From Solen grandis (taxonomy: Eukaryota; Mollusca; Bivalvia; Adapedonta; Solenidae): a DNA stretch of 64,000 bases. This document shows, piece after piece, positions 1 through 12,700 of this stretch. The notes below the pieces were generated by a model. The model searched no databases, was not told the origin of the DNA, and saw nothing but the letters and a program-made list of their open reading frames with translations. Position 1 is the first letter of the stretch. Each line of letters starts with the position of its first letter. The stretch lies in NCBI GenBank assembly GCA_021229015.1, contig CM037777.1:30135496-30199495 (forward strand), written 5' to 3'. Both the position numbers and the translations under genes were made by a program.

Positions 1-454
1 ACAACTGCCCGAAAAGACTAGTGTGGAGAATTTAGTTGCGGAAAAATCAATGGTCGACTGAACTACTTTGGGTCGGCTTGAGCTAGTAACACACAAATCG
101 ATTGAACACTCTGTAATTTCTCTTAAGCATTTTTCACGTAAGCACTTCACTGGGACTTGTACAACGAGTCTCAAAGGCTGATCTATTTCTGTGCCGGTAG
201 GTATTAAAGGTAATAATGGAAAGAAAAGTACTTTCTGAATGGTTTCTTTATCTGATCAGCTCTGTAGTTCTTTATCGTGCACACCGATTTATGTAATTCC
301 CTTTACTGCCCGTCAGCTTGTACTAATCCTTCTGGGTGTTTCTTGGGCAACACTAAACTAGAAACTCGTACCAAAACTATGTATGAAACCTAAATCTAGG
401 ACCCAAAACATTGTAGCACGTTACCAATAGTATAAGGTCATTGCATAACATCCC

Positions 455-600
455 GGTGACTCAGTTGTCATAGAGTATGTCTGTAACCGGGGGGTGTGAG
501 CTCGAAGCCCAAACTACCAAAGTCTGTATTAATCGCACCGCTGGTTTGCGGCTGGTCGGTGCCTATCTGCTCCTGGGGTTTACCTCAACCTGTAATTTAG
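455..600 (+). mobile_element. Possible tRNA-derived SINE fragment
   Basis: A tRNA-like head with a TGACTCAGTTGTCATAGAG stretch and a B-box-like GAGCTCGAAGCCC about 35 bp later, followed by non-tRNA sequence. No target-site duplication was found. Weak call; 1-454 otherwise holds nothing recognisable. Confidence 0.35.
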
Positions 601-654
601 CTGCAGGTCACTCCATGACTGAAGTATTGACACAGCGTCGGTAAATTCCAACAC

Positions 655-1985
655 AAGACACCACAACAGCAGCACAGCAAACCACAACAACAGCACAGCA
701 CAACAAACCACAACAACAGCACAGCACAGCAAACCACAACAACAGCACAGCACAACAAACTACAACAACAGCACACCACAGCAAACCACAACAACAGCAC
801 AAGCACAACAAACCACAACAACAGCACAACACAGCAAACCACAACAACAGCACAGCACAGCAAACCACAACAACAGCACACCACAACAAACCACAACAAC
901 AGCACAACACAGCAAACCACACAACAGCACAACACAGCAAACCACAACAACAGCACAACACAGCAAACCACAACAACAGCACAACACAGCAAACCACAAC
1001 AACAGCACAACACAACAAACCACAACAACAGCACAACACAGCAAACCACAACAACAGCACAGCACAGCAAACCACAACAACAGCACACCACAACAAACCA
1101 CAACAACAGCACAACACAGCAAACCACAGAACAGCACGACACAACACACCACAACAACAGCACACCACAACAACAGCACACCACAACAACAGCACGACAC
1201 AATACACCACAACAACAGCACAACACACCACAACAACAGCACGACACAACACATCACAACAACAGCACGACACAGCACACCACAACAACAGCACAACACA
1301 ACAACAGCACAACACAACAACAGCACAACACAACAACAGCACACCACAACAACAGCACGACACAACACACCACAACAACAGCACAACACAATACACCACA
1401 ACAACAGCACGACACAACACATCACAACAACAGCACGACACAGCACACCACAACAACAGCACAACACAACAACAGCACACCACAACAACATCACGACACA
1501 ACACACCACAACAACAGCACGACACAATACACCACAACAACAGCACACCACAACAACAGCACGACACAACACAACACAACAACAGCACACCACAACAACA
1601 GCACACCACAACAACAGCACGACACAACACACCACAACAACAGCACGACACAACACACCACAACAACAGCACGACAACATACAACAACAACATCAAGACA
1701 AAATTCACCTCAACAACAGCACGACACAACACACCACAGCGATAGCACAAGCAACATACAACAACAACATCAAGACAAAATTCACCTCAACAACAGCACG
1801 ACACAACACACCACAACAACAGCACGACACAACACACCATAACAACAGCATTACACAACACACCACAACAACAGCACGACACAACACACCACAACAACAG
1901 CACGACACAACACACCACAACAACAGCACAACACAACAGCAGCACAACAACAGCACAACAAAGCACTCCAAAAAACAACAACATG
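655..1985. repeat. CAACAACAGCAC satellite, about 1.3 kb
   Basis: Tandem, A/C-only-rich array. The first half repeats about 26 bp (CAGCAAACCACAACAACAGC plus ACAACA). The second half repeats CACCACAACAACAGCACGAC plus ACAACA, with shorter interspersed units. Strong strand asymmetry: one strand has almost no T. Open frames of Cys/Val/Leu on the minus strand in several registers are by-products of the repeat. Confidence 0.9.
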
Positions 1986-2442
1986 ACAACATGACAGAAT
2001 TTCCTAATAAATTAATTTATTTTGCGATAGCTTAATATGACGCCATAAACCACTTGTTATGACCACGCTGGCCATATAGGAACTCCAGAAACTATCAACA
2101 CTTCTGTTATGCTAATTAACCGTTACTATGGTTAATTCAAGTAAATAGCTTGTCTACTTAATTATGTATGCTACATAAAAACGAGCAAAAAAATATTAAT
2201 TTTAAGATGAAAATTTTAAGATGAAAAAAGATATCAAGTGGATATTCTTATATCGAATGTTAATCCATACATCAGATGGGAAAAACGTGGAATTTATCGT
2301 TTCAAATGTATCAAATCTCGCCCGATGTCAGTTTACTCAGTTTCTGGTTTCGCTTTAATTAACTCGCTTTTGAACCAAATTAGGTTAACGAGAACACATG
2401 GCATTTGAATCCGAACTAAGTTTATGATCCACAAATCCAGCT

Positions 2443-2707
2443 ATTTTTTAATTGGTGTCTGGATAGTGCATATCTTAGTGGTAATGCGCTTCGCTTCTCA
2501 CCAATGCGTCCTGGGTTCGATTCCTGGTCACGTACGTTGGAGGGTACAGTGGTCGCCCGTCCAGACTCGTGGGTTTTCTCCAGGCTCTCCGGTTTCCTCC
2601 CTCGTTAATTACCACATACGCCGCCACCAAAACCATCAAGAGTGATTAATATAAATTATAAGAACTTTATTCGTAATCGATGTAAAATAAATAAAGTTTA
2701 AACTTAA
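2443..2707 (+). mobile_element. tRNA-derived SINE with 12-bp target duplication
   Basis: The tRNA-like head has ATATCTTAGTGGTAATGCGC (A box region) and GGGTTCGATTCC (B box). The body follows, and the 3' end is AAATAAATAAAG-rich. It is flanked by the perfect 12-bp direct repeat ACAAATCCAGCT at 2431-2442 and 2708-2719, the signature of retroposition. Pol III transcription and LINE-driven insertion are family knowledge. Confidence 0.85.
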
Positions 2708-2719
2708 ACAAATCCAGCT

Positions 2720-3637
2720 GCTTTAAAATCTTTGTATTCAGCACTTGTTTCCAACAGATCATGTGACAGACCCACGAAGTTGGCCATCATCTTATGATTG
2801 CATAACGACTTGGACCTGGGAGATACACACAGCATAACACTGGATCACATTTGTATTACACTGCCTTAACAGATACTAGGAAAATTGGCGACTGGTGTAA
2901 CAATTATCTCTAATATCAATATATTTATTATATTATTCTATTTCAGACCTACCGGAAATATGATTTCTGCTCAGAGGTGTAGACACTTCGTGTATTGAGA
3001 GCACAACTACAGCATGTTCATTTCCTAAAACAATCGAAAATTTCAAATACGAACCAGGAACAAGACAACGTACATAAGCGGTCTTGTGAAAAACATTAAA
3101 ATACTGATATACTAGACTAAATAACAAACTTTTATAAAACTCTAAAGCTTTTCTATTGTCCGTTGACGATTTCTGCATTCCCCGGGATTAATTTATGCTT
3201 ATTTACAATTCACACGCACATTGTTGGGTTTGTTCTTTCAAAGTTTCACTAGTGGATCTCATAAAATGTCTTTGTTCACCAAATATTTTTACGAACATCA
3301 ACGCACGAGAACATTTTTTTTTCCATTTTATCTTAAAAAGAATGGACAGTTAAAATCAATCATAAAAAGTATCGGTCATAAAACAAACGCAAAACCTCAC
3401 ATCGAAAGTCGTGCTTAAGTAAACGTTATACTTTAAAGGTCCATTATTCCTCAAAAATAGTAATAGAGCCATTCAATTACTTTAACATAACGCTCATTTA
3501 CTAATTTGCAAGTAAGGGAAAGTACTTTTTCACACATTATTCATTTTCGATGATGTAAGACTTTGGAAAGGTGAACATGATATTAAGTGATCCATACCTG
3601 AAGCATGGAAAGCATCCATCTAAATTTTTTCGGTGTA
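2720..3637. other. Unassigned sequence
   Basis: No gene, RNA or repeat recognised. Short open frames at 2933-3178 (minus) and 3221-3418 (plus) have no family motif and no splice or codon support. Confidence 0.5.
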
Positions 3638-3731
3638 ATTTCAACTCGCATCTTAAACCAATCAAATGTACGCTAACAGCGGTAAATAATTCTAAGCTGA
3701 ATAAAAGGACTCCTGTTATTGGTTAACGCAT
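3638..3731. repeat. Interspersed repeat, copy 1 (near-identical copy at 40643-40736)
   Basis: About 94 bp starting ATTTCAACTCGCATCTTAAA and ending GGTTAACGCAT is the same, as read by eye, as 40643-40736. The second copy carries extra upstream sequence (TTCGGCGTAGCTGTATAA). A diverged third copy with the same leader lies at 60371-60470. Probably a dispersed non-autonomous element. Confidence 0.75.
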
Positions 3732-3803
3732 CGTTATGGACTATAAAATTACTGTAAATAAGGGGTGCAGCTTGTATATATCATTCTATGGTGGCATACT
3801 TCT

Positions 3804-4230
3804 GCCAGCCACTTATTCACTTAGCTATGTCGAAACTTTTCTGAAAAATTGTCACATAGTCAGTTAGTATCTGGCAAGTAGAAAACTTTCGTGTTATCCT
3901 CTTAGGTATCTTAACAGAACAAAACTGCCTGTTAGTGCCCACTACTGCCAGCCATATATTCACTTAAGATAACTGGATATCTCGCCTTTTTTCAAGTTAG
4001 TCAGTTAAATTATGTGGATAACAAGCATTTTTTCACGTAATTATCTGGAAAAAGGCATGGTATCCAGTTAAAATAAGTGAATATGTGATTGGCAGTAGTG
4101 GGCACTAACAGACAGTTTAATCCTGTTAAGATACCTAAGTAGATAACTTGAAAATTGCACTTGCCAGATACTAACTGAATATGTGACAATTTTTAAAATT
4201 TCAACATAGCTAAGTGGATAAGTGGCTGGC
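3804..4230. mobile_element. Foldback (MITE-like) element, 427 bp
   Basis: The whole interval is an imperfect palindrome. It begins GCCAGCCACTTATTCACTTA and ends TAAGTGGATAAGTGGCTGGC, and matching continues inward for about 190 bp per arm. GTTAGTGCCCACTACTGCCA in the left arm pairs with TGGCAGTAGTGGGCACTAAC in the right. No coding capacity. Confidence 0.8.
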
Positions 4231-4831
4231 AAACCCCATTTTGGTTTTACTTTTCTTTTTATGTAAACATGAAAGTGATTTCAGTAAGTTAAATACAATC
4301 CTTTTCCATCAATTGAGGAATGCTACTTTGTGAAAATGATTTAAAACAACAAAAAAGAATCCACCGTGTTATGACATGAAACCCCTTAATTACTATGTAT
4401 ATTGAATTCTTCCAGCCTGCCGAGATGCTCTCATTGAAAATTAATTCGCCAAAACCAAAACAACTAATAACGCTTTTATATCATAATTTTCATATGCAAT
4501 AATGATATGAACAAATATCAAACAATTTACTTTTTTTACCTCTATAAATAAGTATATTTCATAGAAAAAATACTGAACTATTTCTAGAGCGTACTAAATT
4601 TGTTGTGCGTCGGTCTTCCGCGCGCTTTTCCTGGGAATGTTCTAGAAGACTGGAAATCTCGTTTTTCTTTCATCCTACGCCGAATATCTTTTTTAAAGAT
4701 ATTTCTTGTTTTCTTTAATGCGTTTGTTTTATGACCGATAGATTTTACTTGGGATACAGCTAAATGTTTTCCCTATGAGCATGATTGTACAATTTTATAC
4801 ACACATGCACCTGAACGCACGCATGCACACA

Positions 4832-4835
<4 letters not shown>

Positions 4836-4877
<42 letters not shown>
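4836..4877. repeat. (CT)n microsatellite
   Basis: About 20 uninterrupted TC repeats. The rest of 4231-5210 shows no gene or recognisable element. Confidence 0.95.
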
Positions 4878-4879
<2 letters not shown>

Positions 4880-5210
4880 GGTATCTCCGCTCATGGTCGC
4901 ACTTCCTTTTAAATGTGGACACGAGTCTAAATGAATTGTCGTATAACTCTTGTTCAATCCGTAAGCAGATTGCAATGTTTATAATCATGTTTATTAATAT
5001 ATAAGAATAATGATGTTTCTGCATAGGGGCTGTTCGAAACGGGTTGAGACTGAATTAGACGAAAGGTATAAGAGCTCAGTATGATTTGGAACTAAGTACA
5101 TTTTAATGAATATACGGTAGATATCATACTTTTGGTTAGAAGCTTATAGAAATGCTATGATGAATTAAACACACACACACACTCATTCAAATAACTTATA
5201 GAGGATTTGT

Positions 5211-5353
5211 GTTTGTTTTGAGTGGATATGAAAAATATAATCTCATCGAGAAGTGGTACAATTCAATATTTTCATGAACGCGTAGCACGAGTGAACATAT
5301 GAAAGTTGTATCACTTTGAGATGAGATATATTCTATATCCACTAAAAACAAAC
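5211..5353. mobile_element. Hairpin (foldback) element, 143 bp
   Basis: The left arm begins GTTTGTTTTGAGTGGATATG. The right arm ends ATATCCACTAAAAACAAAC, its reverse complement with few mismatches, and the inner parts (CTCATC/GATGAG, GTGGTACAA/TTGTATCAC) also pair. A second inverted pair, TTTTATGCCAACTGCTG near 5366 and CATCAGTTAGCATAAAA near 5478, suggests a larger nested structure to about 5500. Confidence 0.65.
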
Positions 5354-5543
5354 ATATTTTCTTTTTATTTTATGCCAACTGCTGTTACATACCTATATAC
5401 AAACTAGTTTTAAGTAAAAAAAAAAAAATAGTTCCGGCAGTCACACATTAGGATATGGATTTTATCTCACTGATTTCATCAGTTAGCATAAAATAAAAAA
5501 AATACAATTGTCTTTTTGGTTTTGTTTTTGTTGTAATAGTTTT

Positions 5544-7344
5544 TTTTTTGTTTTTTTTGTTTTTTTTTGAGTCTTACATTTATTGTCCCCGTAACATAGA
5601 TAGCAGTGGGTCGGGGATCCATCCCACTGACCACCTTACAATATTTTATATGCATTTACAATAATAAAAATGTCAACGCCAGCATAATAGAAAATGGACA
5701 TATGAATAAAATATTGAATAAAGAAGAAGAAAAAAAAAAGAGAAGTAGATTTACATGTTTCCCTTCATATTTATATATATGTAAACATAAATCTAGTGTG
5801 ACATACAAAACTTATATCAATTAAACATGATTACATAAAACTAGACTTGCATCTTCGGTGTACTTAGAACTTTTAAAAATCTCTATTTCTAATTTTAAGA
5901 CTTGTTTAAAGCTATAAATGGTTGGTATCACATTTTTCATTTTACTTAAGTAAACAAATTTTTTCATGAGTAAAAACACTAAATCATATTTGTTGTCTGT
6001 TTCTCCAGATCCTAATATCACAAAAGAACTGTCAATGTTTATTGATGGTTTAAATTCTTTTATTTTATCAATCAAATATTCTATTATTGGTTTTATTTTT
6101 TCACATTCCCAAAAAAGATGGATAATTGTCTCTTCCTCACTTTTACAAAAAGTACATACATTATCTTTTTTTATTTTCATTTTATAAAGAAGGGAATTAG
6201 TACCTAGTATTCTATGTATTATTCTTGTTTGCAACCACTGTAAGTAAGTATCTTTGGTACATTTAAAGGTGTAAGTGTAAATAGCTTCCCAGTATATTTA
6301 TTTTTTTTTTAAATTTAAGGAAAATTATTAAGTTGTATTTTCTTTTTCTTGGCATAGTTGAATATAGCAGATTTTAAACTATAAAAGTTCATGTAATTTC
6401 ATTTTTGTTTCTGTAATATTATTTAAGTATTCAATATCAACAAAGTTTCCATTTACATCAATTAAATCTTTAACGAATCTGAATCCTCGATTATAGAGTT
6501 TGGGTAAAAGACATGATTCTTAATATTAAATAAACAGTCATTATAGAATAATGGCATATGTAAAAATTTGTATATATCATCAATATACACTTTGTCCATA
6601 TAGTACATATATGATGTGACAACATCAATCCAAAATTTATTTGAAATTTTGTCTATAATGTTTACACAAAAAAAAAGTTTGTCTATATCAAACAAAGATC
6701 TTAACAATATATAACATTTACTAGGACTGTCACTACAATATTTTCTCAACCATTTTATTTTTTTAACTGTAAATATCAAGTTTAAACCACCATTTTCATA
6801 CTTTTTTGTAAGAATCAGGTTTTTTATTCTACTTTTTCCATCCCATATGAAATCATATAATATATTATTTAATGTCTTAAAGAAGTCTGTGCTTGGTGTA
6901 GGTAAACTAATAAACAAATGTGTCAACAGTGGAAGCAAAAGAGCCTTGATAACAGTAATTTTTCCTATTGGGGTCAACTTTCTTTTTTTCCAATTACTAA
7001 TGTATGTTTTAATTCTCAACAATTTAGAATTAAAGTTTAAAGTTTCCATCTTAGACAAATCAACATCAAATAGCAGTCCTAATAATTTGAATTGTGTATC
7101 TCCCCAATTTAATTTTCATCTTGTTTTTATTGAATGTGCACTATATTTTAATGAACCATTTCAAACTACTTTTGTTTTATCGTAATTTGCTCGTAATCCA
7201 GACAACAGAAAAAATTCATTAAGTAAGTCTAAAGCTGAATTTAAAGTATTTTCTGTACCATCTAATAACAAATATGTGTCGTCTGCAAATTGTGAAAATT
7301 TATATTCATTTCCATCAATCTTTATTCCTTTAATATTTTTACTA
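5544..7344 (-). mobile_element. 5'-truncated L1-like LINE with target duplication
   Basis: Minus-strand remains of a reverse transcriptase ORF2. The palm motif FSQFADDTYLLLDG lies at about 7260-7310. The thumb region (SNWKKRKLTPIGKITVIKAL, then FIWDGKSR) is at about 6780-7020. The C-terminal zinc-finger region (CTFCKSEEETIIHLFWEC) is at about 6090-6150. The A-rich 3' tail reads as T tracts at 5544-5571. The 19-bp direct repeat TTTTTGTTGTAATAGTTTT flanks it at 5525-5543 and about 7345-7363, so the copy was truncated in the palm at insertion. Frame breaks between segments show it is dead. Confidence 0.85.
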
Positions 7345-7363
7345 TTTTTGTTGTAATAGTTTT

Positions 7364-9284
7364 GACAAAGACACATGCGAGCGTTTCTCTGTATTGCTGG
7401 GGTGACCACACCATCAATAAAAATGAATCTTAGCTTTTATGTAATCGTAAAACTCCTTCCCTTTATTTACGGTTGTTGTGTACCTGTGCCACACTGTTCC
7501 GTTCCACGCCACAAAAGGCATCTGTTTATTGATTGAAACTAGCTTAATTAATACATAATGTAGAAACGAAAAAATAACCTCTGGAATTATTATAATAATA
7601 GAAAGCTGTCAGAAAATTTAGGAATGTGGATGAAATCATGTTTCACTGGATTCAATCAGCGCGTTCATCTTCCCCAACGAGCCCACCACGAGGGAATATT
7701 TCTCAACATGTAGTAGTGACAGCAATGGGCCTGTTATGAGATATTTGATCAAATATTTATTGCATTCAGTCAGTGATGTGATTGGGTCTAATCATTAATT
7801 CGATATGATTATTATTTTTTGTTTCCGCTAGCTTGCAAGAAAAATAGATTTTACGATCCGATATAATGACGTCATATGTATTGGCGCATGCGCAAAGTGT
7901 CCGGAAGTTGTTTTAAGAGAAATGAATGCAGGTATTATTTTTTATTTTATTTATTTGTTTTGCCCAATTAAGTTCTGAAAAAAATGCTATTTATTTATGA
8001 AATATATCATTTGTTAGTGTTTGATATAATTAATTTTATTTCACGCTATATATGCTTTGATAAGTCGTAGGGGAGTAAGCCTAAGCAAGCGAACACAAAC
8101 ATTAACCGCGTTTATTCTCTATTTCGTATAGTTCAACGCCCCTTTAAAGTTAAAGAAAACTAATTTAAGACATAGACGAAAAAAGCCCAAATAGACATCT
8201 GCGTGCAACAGAAGCAGTTGTACAAGTGGCACGAATTGCATCCGAAACCATTACATAACACATTGTTTATGTTACTGGAAATGTAACCGGGATGTGGGCC
8301 AGCGATGCAATGATGGCATACTGCCGGCTGATTATGTTCATGGTTCGAACGAAGCTAAAGCTTAAGATAATCCATCCATTATTAAATTGTGATCATGGTT
8401 CAACAAAAAATTTACAGCAAATGCAAGCCTTTATCTAATTTGGGCAAAAGAGTCTGTAATTCAAAGTCAATGGAGCGGCTTACATCTGCACTGAAGAATT
8501 TATAAGCATTTGAAGGATTATAGTTATAATTTAGTGATGGATGCATTACCTTAAGTTGAAATTTATCATTTACTTGTCTCCGGTGCTGGAATGTAGGGTT
8601 GGGAACGACTAAAAACGTTGAAACATCAGAGTTAAGATTACTAAAACCCGTGAAAAGAGCTGGAGTGACGATAAACCTCATTGTTAAGTTCTTTTCCACA
8701 GTCTTATCCGATAGGAAACATTGTAGCTGGAGTATGATATACATATTGAAGGAATAATTAACGCATCTCGTGTTGGGCTGTGCGCGAGGTGATTAAATGT
8801 TCGAGAAATGTCATGTAGAACTGTATACTATTTAATCCCCTAATAATCGGTCGCAATGGACTCATTAATTTATTGATTCCATTGATTTTTTATCATTCTT
8901 TTTTACTTTTTTTTTCTCCCCATTCGTACTGAAATATAAATATTTTCTCACTTATGCGCCTGACGCATTAAACGTACATGAGCCCTTATTAACGAATCCT
9001 AAACGAGGACCATTTGCATGGTTGGTGTCTGCAAATGTCATTAGCACCGGGTGGTTGTGGAAAAGGAGCATATTTCCACATGTTAGTTAACCAGTCGTGT
9101 AAGTCCGCCTATTTCCGGAATACTTCGTAATGATAACACTGAGATGTACATAACGGTGTAATACAGTAACGTACCTGAGTACGAGCAATTACAAAAGTGT
9201 TGATAAATATGGCAATGGACATTGAAACTTACTTGAAATATGCTGGAAAAAAATGAAAATCTTGCAAATTGTTTGTATCTTTAG
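7364..9284. other. Unassigned sequence
   Basis: No gene or repeat recognised. A 110-codon minus-strand frame at 8412-8744 has no motif I know and no splice support; it is left uncalled. Confidence 0.5.
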
Positions 9285-9597
9285 AATTAGATTTAACGTC
9301 CCACCGACAGTAACGTTATTTCAGTCATTTGGAGACGATGTCTACTTGAGACAAATATAGCGCTGCCACACTGCAGTATAACGCCGAAGACATGCGGCAT
9401 TATACCACACCCAGTAACATTATCCTGACACCGAGCCAACCAGTCCTGCAACTACCCTTATATGCTGAGCGCCAATCAAGGGAGTTATACCAGTACCATA
9501 TTTTACGACTTTGGTAAGTCGCGACCAGGGAACGAACCCACGACTTCCCGATTCCGGAGCAGACGTTCTGACCACTCGGCCACCAGGACCGGTCTTT
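9285..9597 (-). mobile_element. tRNA-derived SINE, minus strand
   Basis: On the minus strand it begins CCTGGTGGCCGAGTGGTCAG (A box) and has a diverged B box, GGGTTCGTTCC. The body ends in CGTTAAATCTAATTC-like sequence. Same family as 34604-34908 and 15511-15799. Imperfect flanking TTGCAAAT at both ends suggests an old target duplication. Confidence 0.75.
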
Positions 9598-9659
9598 TGC
9601 AAATGATTTCAGTTCCGATGAATATCAAATGCTGATGAGGAAAAAAGTTCCAATGTGAC

Positions 9660-9738
9660 GCCTTATTAAATCACGATATTCTCCAAATGACTGAAATACT
9701 GACCGTGGGACGTTAAACCCAATAAACAAACAAATAAG
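9660..9738 (+). mobile_element. SINE 3' tail fragment
   Basis: Plus-strand sequence containing CCAAATGACTGAAATACTGA and GTGGGACGTTAAACCCAATA, then a CAAACAAATAA tail. It matches the 3' part of the SINE family seen in reverse just upstream, so it is probably a second, 5'-truncated copy. Confidence 0.6.
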
Positions 9739-12700
9739 CTATCCTTGTTTTTCAATATTTATTTTAGCATCTTATTCTTCCCTTTGGAATCCGATTTGAT
9801 TGAGCTGGTGATAATCACTTTGCGAAAATATTTCTAAAGCTCCTCATTCTGATATTAAAGTGTATATAAATATAATGTATATATAAAAATAATATAAATA
9901 ATGACATTCGCAGATTGCCGTAAACTCTTAAAAGTTAAATATCAATGAAGTAGACCAGTCTTGCAAAATCTCGAACCCTTAACAAATTAATTGGAAATTT
10001 CGGGCTCACTGATTGGATTGAAATAGCGGGCAAATTTCAAGTTCAAGTTCAAGTTCATTTATTACTCTCAGCACATATACATGTGATATGAGGTGATAAA
10101 CATAATTATAACATAATTACTTTGACCAGGCTGATAAAGTCAGAGGAGTCAGTCTTTTCATTTCTGGCGTAGCCTGTTTTACCTGCCCCTGATTGCAATT
10201 ATTATCATGGAAAGACAGGAAACGTGTGCGGCTATCCCAGCTGATATATGAATAATATACTGGTATTTGTATATATTATTCGTTCATTTCATATGGTTTT
10301 AATAAACCTATTATTAAAGGTCCGTTGATATTACACATTGTTGTAAAATAAAAATTATTGTTTATTGTTATGAGCACCGTTGATAACATTAATGAGTTAT
10401 TTCCTAAGAGAAAAATGGAGCTTCGCGCGTGATTTAATCTGTCACGCGCATTACCACGAGCACTGATTCATTTGGATTCCTCTGTCTATACTCGGAATTT
10501 ATACGGAAAGCGGTGGATGAATTTGTTCCTTTACGACTAATGATGAAAACAAACAAATAAAACAAAGATTTATAAATTATGCTGAATGTAGAGGCCCTGA
10601 CAGCGCAATTATCCCCGGGCGCTGTCACTCATGTAAGTCTCGACAGGCGTGGTTTCCATAACGACCGATGAACAAGTAAATCAGGCTTATGTCTAGCGTT
10701 TATTTCCAGCGGTAGTCGCTTGGAAGATTCGTGATGCCATTCCTGTCACCTAATTTACAGCGAATGGCTGATCGACCTACTCGTTTCCAATCTTTATCTC
10801 TTTAATTTAGAGAAAGTAAGTATAGGAAGTCAACACGCCGTGTAAATTGTGTATCAATTTGTTCACTTTATCTACCAAGCTGTCAATCACTGGTCCAGTT
10901 TGTCTGTTGAACAGGTTGGCTGGTTGGCTGACCGGGTGGCTGGTCCGATGGTTTGCTGAGTGGTCAGTTGATTGAATGATTTACCGTCGGGTTGCTTGGT
11001 TGAATATATAGTTGATCGGTTGGTCGTTGATTGGACTGTCTGATTGTCGCTGATCCGAACTGCATTATTTTGTCCTTAGTCAAGAAGTAAATGTTGAATT
11101 ATATTGTCTAGATGGAATTTAAAAATTTGATAAGGTGGACAGAAGAATACACTGACATTACTAGAGTTACATGTATTATACATGAAAACATAACTGCTTC
11201 TGAATCAAGGAATCGGCATCATGTAATCAGCCGTCATGTCTCCGTTGTGTGGCAGCACTATGTATGTCTCATAAAACAAACTCCCACCGAAAGAAATACA
11301 ACAACAATAACAACAAAACTGGTAGCTCCATTTACAAGTAAGTTCTTTCTTTACGTTAAACTTTACTAACCCCCCCCCCCCCCTTTTTTTGTAGACAAAG
11401 GTTATCCATAAGAAATACATTGCTTCCTTTATTCACTTGCCTTTTCTTCCGATACCAGGCAATTGCTATGTGCTGCTGATTCCATTTTGTTGAGTAAACT
11501 GCTTTGTTTTCAACTCAGAGAAAAATAGATGATACAAATCTTAATTTAAAAAGAAATTGAAGGGAATGATGTTCAAGATCTGAAAACTTCTTGCGTATAA
11601 CTGTCATTATGCATTTTCTTCAGGTTTTATGAATGCAATTATTAATTACAATTATTTAATTCATTTTTAATACACTGATGTAATCTTTATTTCGTAGGCA
11701 CCAACGCATTAGTGTATTTTCTTTGACAGGATACTGGTATGAAATTTCATTGGTAAACTGAACGACTCCCTTACATGTGTAACAAGAAGAGTCTGCATCG
11801 CCGAGGGACATGTGTAAAGAAAAAATATGCAAACAAAAAGAGGCTTATACATTTCTCCTAAAAATAACTTTTCCTACATATCTCCAATAGCATCCTTTAT
11901 ATAAAAAAATGTCATTAATGGTATAGAATCCTTACAAAACTTCGACACGGAAAAAATGAGGCTATCAACTGATAGCATGTGTGGAGTTAAGAGGGTAGGG
12001 CGGAAGTGGCTACCACCCCCACCCTTTTCTCCACACACACACACATACCCTAAAATCGACCAAGATTCGACATATTAATTTTATACGTGACAATCAAATA
12101 GTACAGTTAGCCTGACTTCCCTCGTGCCACCGTATTGCAATTTTCATAGTTGGGCATCCCACGCACAAATGGTAAATTTTGCAACCCATCGTGCCTGGAT
12201 ATTTTGTTTTAATTTTATGAGAACACAACTCCACTAATAAATGATGAATATCAAACTTTCTTTTCAGTATAAACCAAAACACAGAATATTCTTAAATATT
12301 TCTAAAGTAACCAGTATTTCTATTTTGAAACTACCACCAGTATTTCGATAAGCAGAATGCAGTCTATTTCTAGAGATTCAAGCGAATTTATTGGGTATTT
12401 TCCTACAAACAAACAAATCAACACCCAGTAAAACATTGAAATATGTTTTTATCCATAGTTTTACTCAAATATCCTGAATTTCTGCCAAAATGCATTAACC
12501 ATCAGCGCCCAAGTCTGCTACATAACCCTAGCGACCCGATGTGTGTCGATAAAAAAAGGTTACACTTATATGTTGCTCGCTGTATTTTACCTATTGCTGT
12601 TATATTTTACTAAGTCTTTTATACTGTTTATTTTTTTTTCATTGGGTATAAGCAAACCCTCTTTCTCTTGTACCCTAACCCTGTAATTTGCAATGGAGAT

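Noticed and set aside
597..1992. Several long minus-strand frames rich in Cys, Val and Leu
   Set aside because: They exist in more than one register of the CAACAACAGCAC satellite and encode only the repeat.
8412..8744. 110-codon minus-strand frame
   Set aside because: No recognisable motif, no neighbouring exons, and length is within chance for AT-rich sequence; a lone exon cannot be excluded.
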